Positions 36,991 to 46,296 of a stretch of 64,000 bases of DNA are shown here, piece after piece. The DNA comes from Aminobacter ciceronei (GTDB lineage: Bacteria > Pseudomonadota > Alphaproteobacteria > Rhizobiales > Rhizobiaceae), in the NCBI RefSeq assembly GCF_014138625.1, contig NZ_JACJHY010000002.1, positions 298,743-362,742 of the forward strand, read 5' to 3'. Under the pieces are notes generated by a model that saw nothing but the letters and a program-made list of their open reading frames with translations, ran no database searches and was not told the origin of the DNA. A program made the position numbers and the translations under genes. Positions within the stretch are counted from its first letter, which is position 1. Every line of letters starts with the position of its first letter.

Positions 36991-37326
36991 TCATGCTCCT
37001 TTTCCGCGCGTCGAACCTTTTTGCGCGCTCGGCTCAATTTCCTTCTGCTGGCTATGCCGCCCGTGACCGCCGTGCCCCCCGTGGCCGCCATGCCCGCCGT
37101 GCATGAACATGTGCAGCAGAGGGCAGGCCAAAAGCAGCAGGAAGGGAAGGACGCCGAGGGCATGCGCCCGGTGCTCGGAAAGAAGGAAAAAGGCGGCAAT
37201 CAGCAGGAACGCAATCGTGACCAGACCGGTCTTCGAAGTCCAAAATCCACGCGGTCTTGGCTCGAACTCGGGTTCAGGTCCGTGCCCGACCGGGTGATCA
37301 GCCGGATATTGTGTTTGCGTGTTCAT
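36991..37326 (-). CDS. DUF2933 family small membrane protein with His/Gly-rich tail
   Basis: The start at 37326 (MNTQTQYPADHPVGHG) has GGAG nine bases upstream; 111 residues. The core FWTSKTGLVTIAFLLIAAFFLLSEHRAHALGVLPFLLLLACPLLHMFMH (recognised from FLLSEHRAHALG and CPLLHMFMH) is DUF2933, two membrane spans. It is followed by HGGHGGHGGHGGHGRH, a run of HGG repeats that should bind metal ions. The 3' end touches the methyltransferase start, so both are one operon. DUF2933 is regularly linked to copper oxidase genes. Confidence 0.88.
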   Translation of the reverse strand: MNTQTQYPADHPVGHGPEPEFEPRPRGFWTSKTGLVTIAFLLIAAFFLLSEHRAHALGVLPFLLLLACPLLHMFMHGGHGGHGGHGGHGRHSQQKEIEPSAQKGSTRGKGA

Positions 37327-37388
37327 GCGTTGGGCTCCTTCCACTGGTAGCTTGATAGAGAATGGTGCTTACCTTCAATCATTTGGAT

Positions 37389-37667
37389 CTATCGGCTCCC
37401 GGTCGCGACGACATTGTAGATGGAGGCGTACACGACACCCGCGACGAGCCCGACGATTCCCAAGCCGACAACACCGTAGAGACTACGACCGGCGCTCATC
37501 GGAGCAGTTGATTTGACCGCGCCAAGATCAAGCCCGTGGGTGAAAGCGCCGAAGAAGTCGAGTGTTGCGTCCGGCCAGAGCGCAAAAGCCAGGGCACAGA
37601 GCATGCTCATCAGGGCGAGTGTGGCGCCCAGCGCGACGCCAACCGACAGAGTGCTAAGTCTGTTCAT
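37389..37667 (-). CDS. DUF5676-like two-helix membrane protein
   Basis: A 92-residue protein starting at 37667 (MNRLSTLSVGVALGATLALM). It has an N-terminal helix ending in WPDATLDFFGAFTHGLDL and a second helix GLGIVGLVAGVVYASIYNVVA that ends in the IYN typical of DUF5676 family proteins in metal cassettes. Function is unknown. It lies 13 bp after the DUF305 gene in the same direction. Confidence 0.65.
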   Translation of the reverse strand: MNRLSTLSVGVALGATLALMSMLCALAFALWPDATLDFFGAFTHGLDLGAVKSTAPMSAGRSLYGVVGLGIVGLVAGVVYASIYNVVATGSR

Positions 37668-37680
37668 TGGGCTTCTCCAT

Positions 37681-38187
37681 CTATTTGGCGTGCTGCTTGA
37701 GCCATTCCTGCATTTTGGCGATTTCGGATTCCTGGGCGGTGATGATCTCATTGGCCCAAGCCTTGACCTCGTCATCCTTGCCGAACTGCAGGACGGCTCG
37801 GGCCATGTCGATCGCGCCCTGATGGTGCGGGATCATCGCTTGGACGAAGGCGACATCGGGGTCGGTGGTCTGGACGCCCTGCATCATCGGGCCGTCCATT
37901 TTCTTCATGGCCTCCATGTATGCCTTTGTGGCATCGGACATGTTGGCGGTGTCCATCGGCATGCCTTGCATCATGCCGCCCTGCATCATCGGCATCATCT
38001 TCTGCATCATCGACATCATCGCCGTACATTGCTCTGGCATGCTGCCCGGGGTCGATTCCTGGGCCGGCGCCGCCAGCGGAGGACGTGTCGCGTCGGCGTC
38101 TGGGTGGTGCTCATCCGTCTGAGCGAACGCCGCGCCGGCCGCGGCCACGAATGCGGCAAGTAGAATCAATCGAAGGTGGGTTTTCAT
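37681..38187 (-). CDS. DUF305 family exported metal-associated protein
   Basis: The ATG at 38187 follows AAGGAAAC, giving 168 residues with a signal peptide (LLAAFVAAAGAAFAQ). A Met-rich section (MMSMMQKMMPMMQGGMMQGMPM) precedes the DUF305 core TDPDVAFVQAMIPHHQGAIDMARAVLQ. The ferritin-like DUF305 fold with the HH pair and many Met residues points to copper or silver binding in the periplasm. It is the first gene of the 38.2-36.3 kb cassette. Confidence 0.9.
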   Translation of the reverse strand: MKTHLRLILLAAFVAAAGAAFAQTDEHHPDADATRPPLAAPAQESTPGSMPEQCTAMMSMMQKMMPMMQGGMMQGMPMDTANMSDATKAYMEAMKKMDGPMMQGVQTTDPDVAFVQAMIPHHQGAIDMARAVLQFGKDDEVKAWANEIITAQESEIAKMQEWLKQHAK

Positions 38188-38359
38188 GGCTGTTTCCTTG
38201 TTGTCGAAGTGACCTGACTGGCGAACTCTCATTGGGTGCGAAAAGGCAACCAGAATCGCCGGTACAGTTGGATTTCGGGATTGCTCGCGGGACAGCGGGT
38301 CGATGAGTGCTGCAGCTTTGAACAGCCTCAGATACCCGCGGCGGCGCGGGATCGCGGTG

Positions 38360-38770
38360 TCAGGCGAAGAAACGGGGAGGTTGCAGGAGAGCCTCGGGAT
38401 GGATGCCTGTTCCCAGAAACCCGGCATCCATGCCGTATGCGGCGATTGAGGCACGATCGAGAGTCTCGCACCCACTTGTCACGGGAACGGCGGCACCGCA
38501 ACAACCCGATCCGGTCGAGGACATGCAATTCGTGCTGCAATCTTGCCTGCAACCGTTGTGGTGGCTGTCCTGGGCTGTTGCCGCATTGTGACTTGTCACT
38601 GGGTCTAAACCGTTGGCGGGGAGAGCCGTACTGTCACCGGCAACGCCGAATTCGACAGCGGTATCCCAAGCTTCTCCGGCAAGTCCCGGTGCACTGCTCA
38701 CCATCGCGCTGCCGGCGATCAGGATGATCGCGGCGAGCAGGACGTGGAAGTGGGTCAGCGTGAGTTTCAT
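38360..38770 (-). CDS. Hypothetical exported Cys-rich protein
   Basis: The 136-residue protein has a signal peptide (FHVLLAAIILIAGSAM) and a Cys/His cluster in the middle (HHNGCRQDCSTNCMSSTGSGCCGAAVPVTSGC; the Cys spacing is what matters). It ends in LLQPPRFFA, similar to the C-terminal LLRLRPPKVSA of the protein at 18417. Proteins of this style accompany copper genes. A clear Fnr-type box lies just upstream at 38804. Function unknown. Confidence 0.6.
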   Translation of the reverse strand: MKLTLTHFHVLLAAIILIAGSAMVSSAPGLAGEAWDTAVEFGVAGDSTALPANGLDPVTSHNAATAQDSHHNGCRQDCSTNCMSSTGSGCCGAAVPVTSGCETLDRASIAAYGMDAGFLGTGIHPEALLQPPRFFA

Positions 38771-38803
38771 TGTTGTAGTCTAGAGCCCATCACGATCACC
38801 GCT

Positions 38804-38817
38804 TTGACTCAAATCAA
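38804..38817. promoter_or_regulatory. Fnr/FixK/Dnr-type box upstream of the ATP-grasp-ackA-xfp operon
   Basis: TTGAC-TCAA-ATCAA keeps both TTGA and TCAA arms with six bases between. It sits in the divergent gap, 218 bp before the ATP-grasp-like start and 34 bp before the exported Cys-rich gene. The distance to the latter is too short for a normal activator site, so the operon on the + strand is the more likely target. Confidence 0.6.
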
Positions 38818-39028
38818 AGTCAGAACATGTTAAGCGCCGTAAGTGGCTAGGCAATCATTGGACGCTGATGGGATGTCTCTATTGTCGGTCTGAAGTCGTG
38901 GAAGCTTCGAAAATGGGTCACGAGTTTCATGCGGCTGGATGGCACGCAGTGTCGATAGCAAGCTGGTTAATGCCGCAAACTACCACGGCCCTATCTTGGG
39001 AAAGCGACCACCCGAAGGCGAGGACGAG

Positions 39029-40318
39029 ATGAATGTGCTCGAGGATCCCGGCCTGGCAGAGGCCAGCCGTTCCGTGACAGAGCGGCTTAACCGGAATTGC
39101 TTCTGCATTACGCTCGACCGCGCAGCGTTGTGGGCGGCGCTGGATCACGAGGCCGGCGTCACCGGCTTCTACGAAGCTTTCATCGAGTCGCGGCCGCATC
39201 TGTTTTCCAATGTCCCGGTCTTCCTCTCCAAATCCGTCATCGAGGAGATGCGCGGGATCGTCGATGCCATCGAGGCGGCGACGAAATTGCCAGGCTACCG
39301 CGACGCCGTCCTCTCCTGGGCCCCCGAAATCGCGCAGCGGGATTTCGGTCCGGCCGGCGCGCTGATGGGTTACGATTTCCATCTCGGTGACGATGGCCCC
39401 AAGCTGATCGAAGTGAACACCAACGCCGGCGGTGCGTTCCTCAATGCGCTGCTGGCCAAAGCCCAGAAGGCTTGCTGTGCGCAAGTCGAGCAGGGGCTGA
39501 TCGGCACCAGAGACGATGATTTCGAAACCCGCGTTGTCGCAATGTTCAGGGACGAATGGCAACGCCAGCGCGGCGCCAGTTCGCCGCGACGAATCGCGAT
39601 CATCGACGATCGGCCCGAGGATCAGTATCTCTATCCTGAGTTCGTGCTCGCCAGGTGGATGTTGCTGAAGCACGGCATCGACGCCGTGGTTGGCGACGCG
39701 AGCGAGCTGCAATATGAAAGCGGCAGGCTCCGGCTCGCCGGCCACGAGATCGACCTTGTCTACAATCGCCTGGTCGATTTCGCGCTGGATCGCCCGGAGC
39801 ATGCAGTACTCAGAGCGGCGTATCGGGACGGCGCGGTGGTGGTCACGCCCAATCCGCACAACCATGCGCTTTTTGCAAGCAAACGCAATCTGACGCTGCT
39901 GTCCGATCCGGCCGCGCTGGAAGCCTTTGGCCTTTCTGCAGATATGCGCTTGCGGCTTGCCGGTGTTCCGCGGACCGTTCTAGTCACGCCCGACAATGCG
40001 GACGCACTCTGGCACTCCCGTAAGGACATGTTCTTCAAGCCGCTCTCCGGCCATGGCAGCAAGGCGGTCTACCGCGGCGACAAGGTAACGAAAGGAGTAT
40101 GGACCGAGATCGCCCGGGGTGGCTTCGTGGCCCAAGCCTTCGCCGCACCCGGGCAGCGCATGATCGAGATCGATGGCGCACCCGCACCGCGCAAAATGGA
40201 CGTGCGGCTTTATACGTATAGTGGCCGGGTGCTGCTCGCGGCCGCGCGGCTCTATCAGGGCCAGACCACGAATTTCAGGACGCCGGGCGGGGGCTTTGCC
40301 CCCGTGTTGGTACTCTGA
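39029..40318 (+). CDS. ATP-grasp-like protein of unknown function
   Basis: The start at 39029 (MNVLEDPGLAEASRS) follows GAGGACGAG and gives 429 residues; an ATG at 38939 is possible. Features are GYDFHLGDDGPKLIEVNTNAGGAFLNALL near 115-140, a Rossmann-like strand RIAIIDDRPEDQYLYPEFVLA, then MFFKPLSGHGSKAVYRGDKV (Lys and Gly-rich loop) and the close MDVRLYTYSGRVLLAAARLYQG, TNFRTPGGGFAPV. The latter parts look like an ATP-grasp ligase active site. The substrate is unknown. It ends 2 bp before ackA, so it is the first gene of the phosphoketolase operon. Confidence 0.6.
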   Translation: MNVLEDPGLAEASRSVTERLNRNCFCITLDRAALWAALDHEAGVTGFYEAFIESRPHLFSNVPVFLSKSVIEEMRGIVDAIEAATKLPGYRDAVLSWAPEIAQRDFGPAGALMGYDFHLGDDGPKLIEVNTNAGGAFLNALLAKAQKACCAQVEQGLIGTRDDDFETRVVAMFRDEWQRQRGASSPRRIAIIDDRPEDQYLYPEFVLARWMLLKHGIDAVVGDASELQYESGRLRLAGHEIDLVYNRLVDFALDRPEHAVLRAAYRDGAVVVTPNPHNHALFASKRNLTLLSDPAALEAFGLSADMRLRLAGVPRTVLVTPDNADALWHSRKDMFFKPLSGHGSKAVYRGDKVTKGVWTEIARGGFVAQAFAAPGQRMIEIDGAPAPRKMDVRLYTYSGRVLLAAARLYQGQTTNFRTPGGGFAPVLVL

Positions 40319-40320
40319 GC

Positions 40321-41529
40321 ATGCCCGAACCATGGGTGCTGACGATCAATGGCGGCTCGTCGAGCATCAAGTTCGCTGTGTTCGAGACAGGCGCGGCCAC
40401 CACCCGGCGGCTGCACGGCAAGATAGATCGGATCGGCGGGCGGGAGACGACGCTCAGCTTCACGGATCTGGCCGGCGGCGAGAAGGAGAGCCAGCCAATC
40501 GGCGAGATGGATTACCGGGCGGCCGCGAGCTTCCTTCTCGATTGGCTCGACCAGCGCATCAGACTGGCTTCGTTGAAGGCGATCGGCCACCGTGTAGTAA
40601 ACGGCGGGGCGCGCTACAAGGCACCGCAACCTGTGACAAACGAATTGATGGGCGAATTGCGGCGCATCAGCGCCTATGCGGCCGAGCATCTGCCGTCCGA
40701 GATAGCGCTGATCGAACTGTTCAGCAATCGCGCCCCGACGTTGTCGCAGGTCGCCTGCTTCGACACCGCCTTTCACCAGAACATGCCGCGGGTGGCAAAA
40801 ATCCTGCCGATTCCGCGGCGCTACGGACCGTTGGGCGTCGAACGCCTTGGCTTCCACGGCCTTTCCTATGAATTTCTCGTCGAGGAACTGACGCGCGTCG
40901 CGGGCGAAGAGGCAGCCTCGGGCCGCTTGATCCTGGCTCACCTCGGCAACGGCGTCAGCCTGTCGGCGGTTCGGAACGGCAAGGGCATCGACACGACCAT
41001 GGGATTCACGCCCGCCGCCGGCGTGCCCATGGGCACGCGGGCCGGCGATCTCGATCCGGGGCTGCTTATGTTTTTGGTCCGCACAGAGGGCATGACGGTC
41101 GATCGATTTCACCGCATGGTCAATCACGAGTCCGGATTGCTTGGCGTTTCGGAAACGAGTTCGGATCTGCGCGATCTTCTGGACCGCGAAGCGAGCGACG
41201 TGCGCGCTTCCGAAGCCGTCGATCTCTTCTGCTACCAGCTCAGGAAGAGCATTGGCGCATTGGCCGCGGCGCTTGGCGGCGTCGATACGCTGGTCTTCAC
41301 GGGCGGCATCGGCGAGAATTCCCCGGTTGTCCGGGCGCGCATTTGTACCGATCTCGATTTCCTCGGCATTAATCTCGACGCGAGGCGGAACGATAACAAC
41401 GAGGCGGTCATTTCAATGGATGCGGACCACGTCAGCGTCCGCGTTATCGCGACCGATGAAGAAATGATAATCGCCAAGGCGGTCGGCCGCGTCCTGGACC
41501 ACACTTCTCACAAGGAACTACGCACATGA
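40321..41529 (+). CDS. ackA: Acetate kinase
   Basis: The 402-residue protein has all family motifs: [12 protein letters not shown] at the N-terminus, [53 protein letters not shown] and [10 protein letters not shown] near the C-terminus. It converts acetyl phosphate plus ADP to acetate plus ATP. Its stop overlaps the xfp start (ATGA), so acetyl phosphate made by phosphoketolase can be used directly. The upstream ATP-grasp gene is 2 bp away. Confidence 0.96.
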   Translation: MPEPWVLTINGGSSSIKFAVFETGAATTRRLHGKIDRIGGRETTLSFTDLAGGEKESQPIGEMDYRAAASFLLDWLDQRIRLASLKAIGHRVVNGGARYKAPQPVTNELMGELRRISAYAAEHLPSEIALIELFSNRAPTLSQVACFDTAFHQNMPRVAKILPIPRRYGPLGVERLGFHGLSYEFLVEELTRVAGEEAASGRLILAHLGNGVSLSAVRNGKGIDTTMGFTPAAGVPMGTRAGDLDPGLLMFLVRTEGMTVDRFHRMVNHESGLLGVSETSSDLRDLLDREASDVRASEAVDLFCYQLRKSIGALAAALGGVDTLVFTGGIGENSPVVRARICTDLDFLGINLDARRNDNNEAVISMDADHVSVRVIATDEEMIIAKAVGRVLDHTSHKELRT

Positions 41530-43895
41530 ACGAGCCGCTCTCGCCAGACCTCCTCCGTAAGGTGCACGCCTACTGGCGGGCTGCCAATTTTTTGTCGGTC
41601 GGCCAGATCTACCTCCGCGACAATCCGCTGCTCGACGAGCCGCTGCAGTTAACGCACGTGAAGCCGCGGCTGCTTGGCCATTGGGGCACGACGCCGGGGC
41701 TGAACTTCATCTACGTCCATCTCAACCGGATCATAAAACAGTTTGATCTCGACATGATTTATGTCGCGGGACCCGGACACGGCGGTCCTGGCTTGGTGGC
41801 CAACACCTATCTCGAAGGTACGTACAGCGAATTCTATCCCGATATTTCCGAGGACGAAGACGGCCTGAAAAAACTGTTCACCCAGTTTTCCTTTCCAGGC
41901 GGCATTTCCAGCCATGTCGCGGCGGAGACTCCGGGTTCGATCAACGAGGGCGGCGAACTCGGCTATTCGCTGATGCATGCCTATGGCGCCGCCTTCGACA
42001 ATCCGGACCTTATGGTCGCCTGTGTGGTGGGCGACGGCGAAGCCGAAACCGCGCCGCTCGCCACCAGCTGGCATTCGAACAAGTTCCTCAATCCGGCGCG
42101 AGACGGCGCGGTTCTGCCGATCCTCCACCTCAACGGCTACAAGATCGCCAGCCCGACAATCCTTGCCCGGATCAGCCATGAGGAAGTCGAGGCGCTGTTT
42201 CATGGCTATGGATACAAGCCGTATTTCGTCGAAGGTGACGACCCGGACGTGCTTCATCAGGTCATGGCTGCAACGCTCGACCAGATTGTCGCGGAAATCC
42301 GCCAGATCCAGTCGGACGCGCGGACAAATGGTTTTTCCGGCCGGCCCGCCTGGCCGATGATCGTGCTGCGCACGCCGAAGGGATGGACCGGCCCCAAGCA
42401 GGTCGACGGCAAGAAGACCGAAGGCTCTTGGCGCTCGCACCAGGTCCCGCTGGCCGGTCTGGCCGGCGACCCCGGTCATCTTGCCGTGCTGGAAGACTGG
42501 CTGCGCAGCTACCGGCCGCAAGAACTGTTCGACGAGACGGGCAGGCTGCTGGCCGAGCTGAGGGAACTCGCGCCCCAAGGCGATCGCCGCATGGGTGCGA
42601 ACCCGCATGCCAATGGCGGTCTACTCCTGCGCGATCTGCAACTGCCAGATTTCCACGACTATGCGGTCGACGTGCCTGCTCCCGGCACGGTCATCGGCCA
42701 AGCGACCCGTGTTGCGGGGACCTTTCTGCGCGATGTCATGAAGCTCAACATGGCGGAACGCAATTTCCGCGTGTTCGGACCCGACGAAACGGAATCCAAC
42801 CGGCTATCGGCCCTGTTCGAGGTCACCAGCCGCGCCTTCACCGGCGAGATCGTCGAGGGCGATACGCAACTCGCTCCTGACGGCCGCGTCATGGAAGTCC
42901 TAAGCGAGCATCTCTGCCAGGGCTGGCTGGAGGGGTACCTGCTCACGGGGCGGCACGGGTTCTTTTCCTGCTATGAAGCCTTCATCCACATCGTCGATTC
43001 GATGTTCAACCAGCATGCCAAATGGCTGAAGGTGTCGCGCGAGGTCCCCTGGCGCAAGCCGATCGCCTCGCTCACCTATCTGCTCACATCGCACGTTTGG
43101 CAGCAGGATCACAATGGCTTCAGCCACCAGGATCCCGGCTTCATCGATCATGTCGCCAACAAGAAGGCCGACACGATCCGGGTCTATCTGCCGCCCGACG
43201 CCAACACGCTGCTCTCGGTCACCGACCACTGCCTGCGCAGCCGCGACTACGTCAACGTCATCGTTGCGGGCAAGGCGCCGGCATTGCAGTGGCTGGATGT
43301 CGCCGCCGCGGCGGGACACTGCGCCAAAGGCGCCGGCGTATGGAAATGGGCAAGCAATGACGGCCATGGCGAGGCCGATGTTGTGCTGGCCTGCGCCGGC
43401 GATGTGCCAACGCTCGAGACGTTGGCCGCGGCTGACCTGCTTCGGCGCCATGTTCCTGATCTCAAGGTCCGCGTCGTGAACGTCGTCGACCTGATGGCGC
43501 TGCAACCGCCCAGCCAACACCCGCATGGCCTGAGCGACGGCGACTTCGACGCGATGTTCACCACGGAAAGGCCGGTGATCTTTGCCTATCACGGCTATCC
43601 GACGCTGATCCATCGGCTGACCTATCGGCGCGCCAATCATCAGAATTTTCATGTCCACGGCTACAAGGAAGAGGGCACGACCACGACGCCGTTCGACATG
43701 GCGGTACTGAACGAGATCGACAGGTTTCACCTTGCGGCGGATGCCGTTGCCCGCGTCCCACGCCTTGGCGCGCGCGCCGGGCATTTCGGCCAGATCATGC
43801 GCGACAAGCTAGCCGAGCATTTCAGTTACATCAGGCAGCATGGTGAAGACATACCCGAAATCCGCAACTGGAAGTGGGCTGCGGCAGCGGAATGA
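41526..43895 (+). CDS. xfp: Xylulose-5-phosphate/fructose-6-phosphate phosphoketolase
   Basis: The 789-residue thiamine-diphosphate enzyme is full length. It shows [17 protein letters not shown], the ThDP/Mg motif [22 protein letters not shown], and later [17 protein letters not shown], typical of phosphoketolases. It splits xylulose 5-phosphate (or fructose 6-phosphate) with phosphate to acetyl phosphate and glyceraldehyde 3-phosphate (or erythrose 4-phosphate). With ackA it forms an ATP-yielding branch of the pentose phosphate pathway that needs no oxygen. Confidence 0.96.
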   Translation: MNEPLSPDLLRKVHAYWRAANFLSVGQIYLRDNPLLDEPLQLTHVKPRLLGHWGTTPGLNFIYVHLNRIIKQFDLDMIYVAGPGHGGPGLVANTYLEGTYSEFYPDISEDEDGLKKLFTQFSFPGGISSHVAAETPGSINEGGELGYSLMHAYGAAFDNPDLMVACVVGDGEAETAPLATSWHSNKFLNPARDGAVLPILHLNGYKIASPTILARISHEEVEALFHGYGYKPYFVEGDDPDVLHQVMAATLDQIVAEIRQIQSDARTNGFSGRPAWPMIVLRTPKGWTGPKQVDGKKTEGSWRSHQVPLAGLAGDPGHLAVLEDWLRSYRPQELFDETGRLLAELRELAPQGDRRMGANPHANGGLLLRDLQLPDFHDYAVDVPAPGTVIGQATRVAGTFLRDVMKLNMAERNFRVFGPDETESNRLSALFEVTSRAFTGEIVEGDTQLAPDGRVMEVLSEHLCQGWLEGYLLTGRHGFFSCYEAFIHIVDSMFNQHAKWLKVSREVPWRKPIASLTYLLTSHVWQQDHNGFSHQDPGFIDHVANKKADTIRVYLPPDANTLLSVTDHCLRSRDYVNVIVAGKAPALQWLDVAAAAGHCAKGAGVWKWASNDGHGEADVVLACAGDVPTLETLAAADLLRRHVPDLKVRVVNVVDLMALQPPSQHPHGLSDGDFDAMFTTERPVIFAYHGYPTLIHRLTYRRANHQNFHVHGYKEEGTTTTPFDMAVLNEIDRFHLAADAVARVPRLGARAGHFGQIMRDKLAEHFSYIRQHGEDIPEIRNWKWAAAAE

Positions 43896-43967
43896 GGCTT
43901 CCTATTCGGGGACCTGCGTGCAAGCGTACGGTCGCCGATTTGGATTTGTCAGGGAAGTGCCTTCGTT

Positions 43968-44177
43968 ATGAGCACCGGTACGGTGAAGTGGTTCGCTTCA
44001 CAGAAAGGGTTCGGCTTCATCCAACCTGATGATGGTGGGCAGGACGTCTTTGTCCATATCAGCGCCGTTGAAAGGGCAGGACTCCGTTCTCTTAGCGATT
44101 GCCAGAAGGTCAGCTACGAGATCGTACAAGACAAGAGGTCCGGCAAAACGTCGGCTGATCAACTTCGGACGATCTGA
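43968..44177 (+). CDS. Cold-shock domain protein (CspA family)
   Basis: A 69-residue single cold-shock domain with RNP1 KGFGFIQP and RNP2 VFVHISAV, starting [12 protein letters not shown]. It binds single-stranded RNA or DNA and can melt RNA structure. It follows xfp by 72 bp on the same strand; no separate promoter is obvious. In this neighbourhood with an RNase and stress genes it may be a stress RNA chaperone. Confidence 0.93.
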   Translation: MSTGTVKWFASQKGFGFIQPDDGGQDVFVHISAVERAGLRSLSDCQKVSYEIVQDKRSGKTSADQLRTI

Positions 44178-44310
44178 CTGTAGGTCGTCTCTCGCGCAGA
44201 CCTGGCATGTAGCAAAAGGGGGACAATTGCATGCCGCCGCTGATCAGCTGGATCAGAAACGGCGCTCAACGAAGCCAAGAACAGGCTCGGAATCCAAATG
44301 CGCGGCGCAC

Positions 44311-44397
44311 GCTGCGTTCCCAGCTGGCGTGGCAGGGCTGGGTTCCTTCATCGCTCTAGGCTTCACGCTGCACAACGTCACCAATATTTTACCTTAG
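44311..44397 (+). pseudogene. Remnant of a ZIP-family metal transporter
   Basis: A short frame ending at 44397 contains AGLGSFIALGFTLHNVTN, matching the conserved helix LGFTLHN-x-T-E of ZIP zinc/metal permeases, where the His-Asn pair is part of the metal path. The helix is cut before the usual EG and a stop follows. Nothing else of the gene remains in the 371-bp gap 44178-44548, which is otherwise empty. Confidence 0.5.
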
Positions 44398-44548
44398 CAA
44401 GGGTCGATCACGTCACGGCAATCAGCGGCATGGATATGGCCAAAAAGCGATAGTCGCGCGATCGTGATCGACTGATTGTGGGGTCTGTCATCACTGCGGC
44501 GCAGTCGGGTAGTGTATTGGCCAGCGCCGCAGCAGCCCGGAGGTTCTC

Positions 44549-45465
44549 ATGTACCGCCTCGTCCGCTTTGTCGCTCTCGCCGCCAGCCTTGCAGCCTTTT
44601 CGGCCACCGCACAGGAACGTCAGGTTTACGACCTTCCGCAAGGCGCACACCCGCACGGTGTTGCGCCGGCGCCGGATGGAAACGTCTGGGACACGGTCCA
44701 GCATCAAGGCGCGCTCGGCATCCTTGATCCCGAGACGGGCAAAGTCCGCCAGGTCCCGCTTGGGGAAGGCTCCAGGCCGCATGGCGTCATCCAGGGCCCG
44801 GATGGCGGAGCCTGGATCACCGACGGCGGGCTCAACGCCATCGTGCGCTTCGACCCGAAGACTGAGAAAACAAAAGTTTGGGCGCTTCCGGAGGACATCG
44901 GCACGCCAATCTCAATACCGGAGCTTTCGACGGCGACGGCGTCCTCTGGTTCACCGGGCAGAACGGAATCTATGGGAGGTTCGATCCCGCGAAGGGCGAC
45001 GTGAAGGTTTTCCAGGCTCCCGAGGGGCGCGGCCCCTACGGCATTACCGCAACCCCTGGCGGAGACGTCTATTTCGTGTCGCTGGCCGGCAGCTATCTCG
45101 CAAGAATCGACCGCGAAAGCGGTGAGGCCCAGGTGATCGAGCCCCCGACCAGCGAACAGGGCGCGCGCCGCGTCTGGTCGGACAGCGGGGGAAGGCTCTG
45201 GATTTGGGAATGGAATTCGGGGCAGGTGTCGATGCACGATCCGCAGGTTGGAAGCTGGGACGCGTGGCGGGTGCCCGGCGACGATCCCCGCGTCTATGCG
45301 GTCTATGTGGACGAAAGTGACACGGTCTAGCTTTCCGATTTCGGGGGGAACGCCGTCCACGCCTTCGATCCGGAGACAAAGAAGTTCGCGACCTATCCCA
45401 AGTCGACCGAGGTCGAGCACGGATTTCGCGCTCATCTTTCTCGCTGGCGCCCTCAGATCGGTTGA
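44549..45465 (+). pseudogene. Virginiamycin B lyase-like (Vgb) propeller, decayed
   Basis: The first frame gives a signal peptide (MYRLVRFVALAASLAAFSATA) and Vgb-type blades (LPQGAHPHGVAPAPDGNVWDT, LGEGSRPHGVIQGPDGGAWITDGG). Near 44890 a one-base loss moves the frame; the second frame continues HANLNTGAFDGDGVLWFTGQNGIYGRFDP and later blades. At 45328 a TAG replaces the expected Trp codon before LSDFGGNAVHAFDPETKKF, and the end is degraded. At least two lesions make it a pseudogene of an exported lyase-like propeller. Confidence 0.75.
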
Positions 45466-45613
45466 ACGGCTGCAGGCGGAGACACCTGTTCGAGCCGCAG
45501 TGTGGCTGTGGACCTGTAAACAACGAGTATCGATTTGTCTCAAAGCGCAGATCGCTGGTCGGGTAGAGGATTGCTTTGTCGATCTTAGAATGAGGGTTAG
45601 AGCTGAACTAACC

Positions 45614-45652
45614 ATCGTGGATGGGCGGCCCCTAAAATCGCCCATCCACGAT
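45614..45652. repeat. Perfect 14-bp inverted repeat
   Basis: ATCGTGGATGGGCG (45614-45627) and CGCCCATCCACGAT (45639-45652) are exact complements with an 11-base loop. No T-run follows on either strand. It lies between two pseudogenes that run towards each other, so it may be a bidirectional terminator or a scar of a mobile element. Confidence 0.6.
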
Positions 45653-45687
45653 CGGTTGCTCAATGGGTAGATAGCCAGCGGCGGCAG

Positions 45688-46292
45688 TTAGGCCTTTGTT
45701 TCGCTGCCCGCTGACCTCTCATGATGGAGAAGCTCATGAGGCTTCTTCAGGGTAAACTGGTTGTCGGCGACGATATAGTTGTCGGCATGCAAACGCGCGA
45801 TCGGCTGGTAGACCTCCGGCCGGACGTAGCGGCCACGGTCGAGGTATTCATCGCGCACATACATCTGCACGACCTCGCCGATGACGATGGTGCGGCGGCC
45901 ATAGTCGAGGATCTGCGACACCCGGCATTCCATGGCGCAAGGCGCTTCCTCGATGCGGGGGGCGGCGAGCTTGACCGACGGCGTACTGGTGAGCCCCGCG
46001 AACTCGATCTCGTCGACATCGCTGGGGAAGTTGATGCCGGCGACCGTGGACGACGAACTCACCCGAACGCCTGATGTTGGCGACGGTGTCCTTGGCGGTG
46101 CCGTCGGGTCTGCATGCCGAGGATGAGCAGCGGCGGCTCATGCGAGAAGACGTTGAAGAAGCTCATCGGCGCGGCATTGTTGCAGCCGTGCTCGTCGATG
46201 GTGGTGACCAGCGCGATGGGGCGCGGCCCGACGAAGTTGGAGAGCAGCCGGTAGCGGTCATTTTCGGGCAGTTCGGCGAAATCGAAATCCAT
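45688..46292 (-). pseudogene. Flavin reductase-like (FMN-binding split barrel) protein, decayed
   Basis: Three frames are needed to read it: MDFDFAELPENDRYRLLSNFVGPRPIALVTT with NNAAPMSFFNVFSHEPPLLILGMQ; then RPDGTAKDTVANIRRSGEFVV; then INFPSDVDEIEFAGLTSTPSVKLAAPRI up to the end. The junctions are near 46115 and 46065, and about 15 residues after EFVV seem to be missing. Intact relatives reduce or bind FMN. It starts 4 bp after the racemase stop on the same strand, so it was part of that operon. Confidence 0.75.
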
Positions 46293-46296
46293 GGTC

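Noticed and set aside
38927..39865. Minus-strand frame of 312 codons opposite the ATP-grasp-like gene
   Set aside because: The plus strand has better codon pattern, operon structure with ackA and ATP-grasp motifs; the minus product has none.
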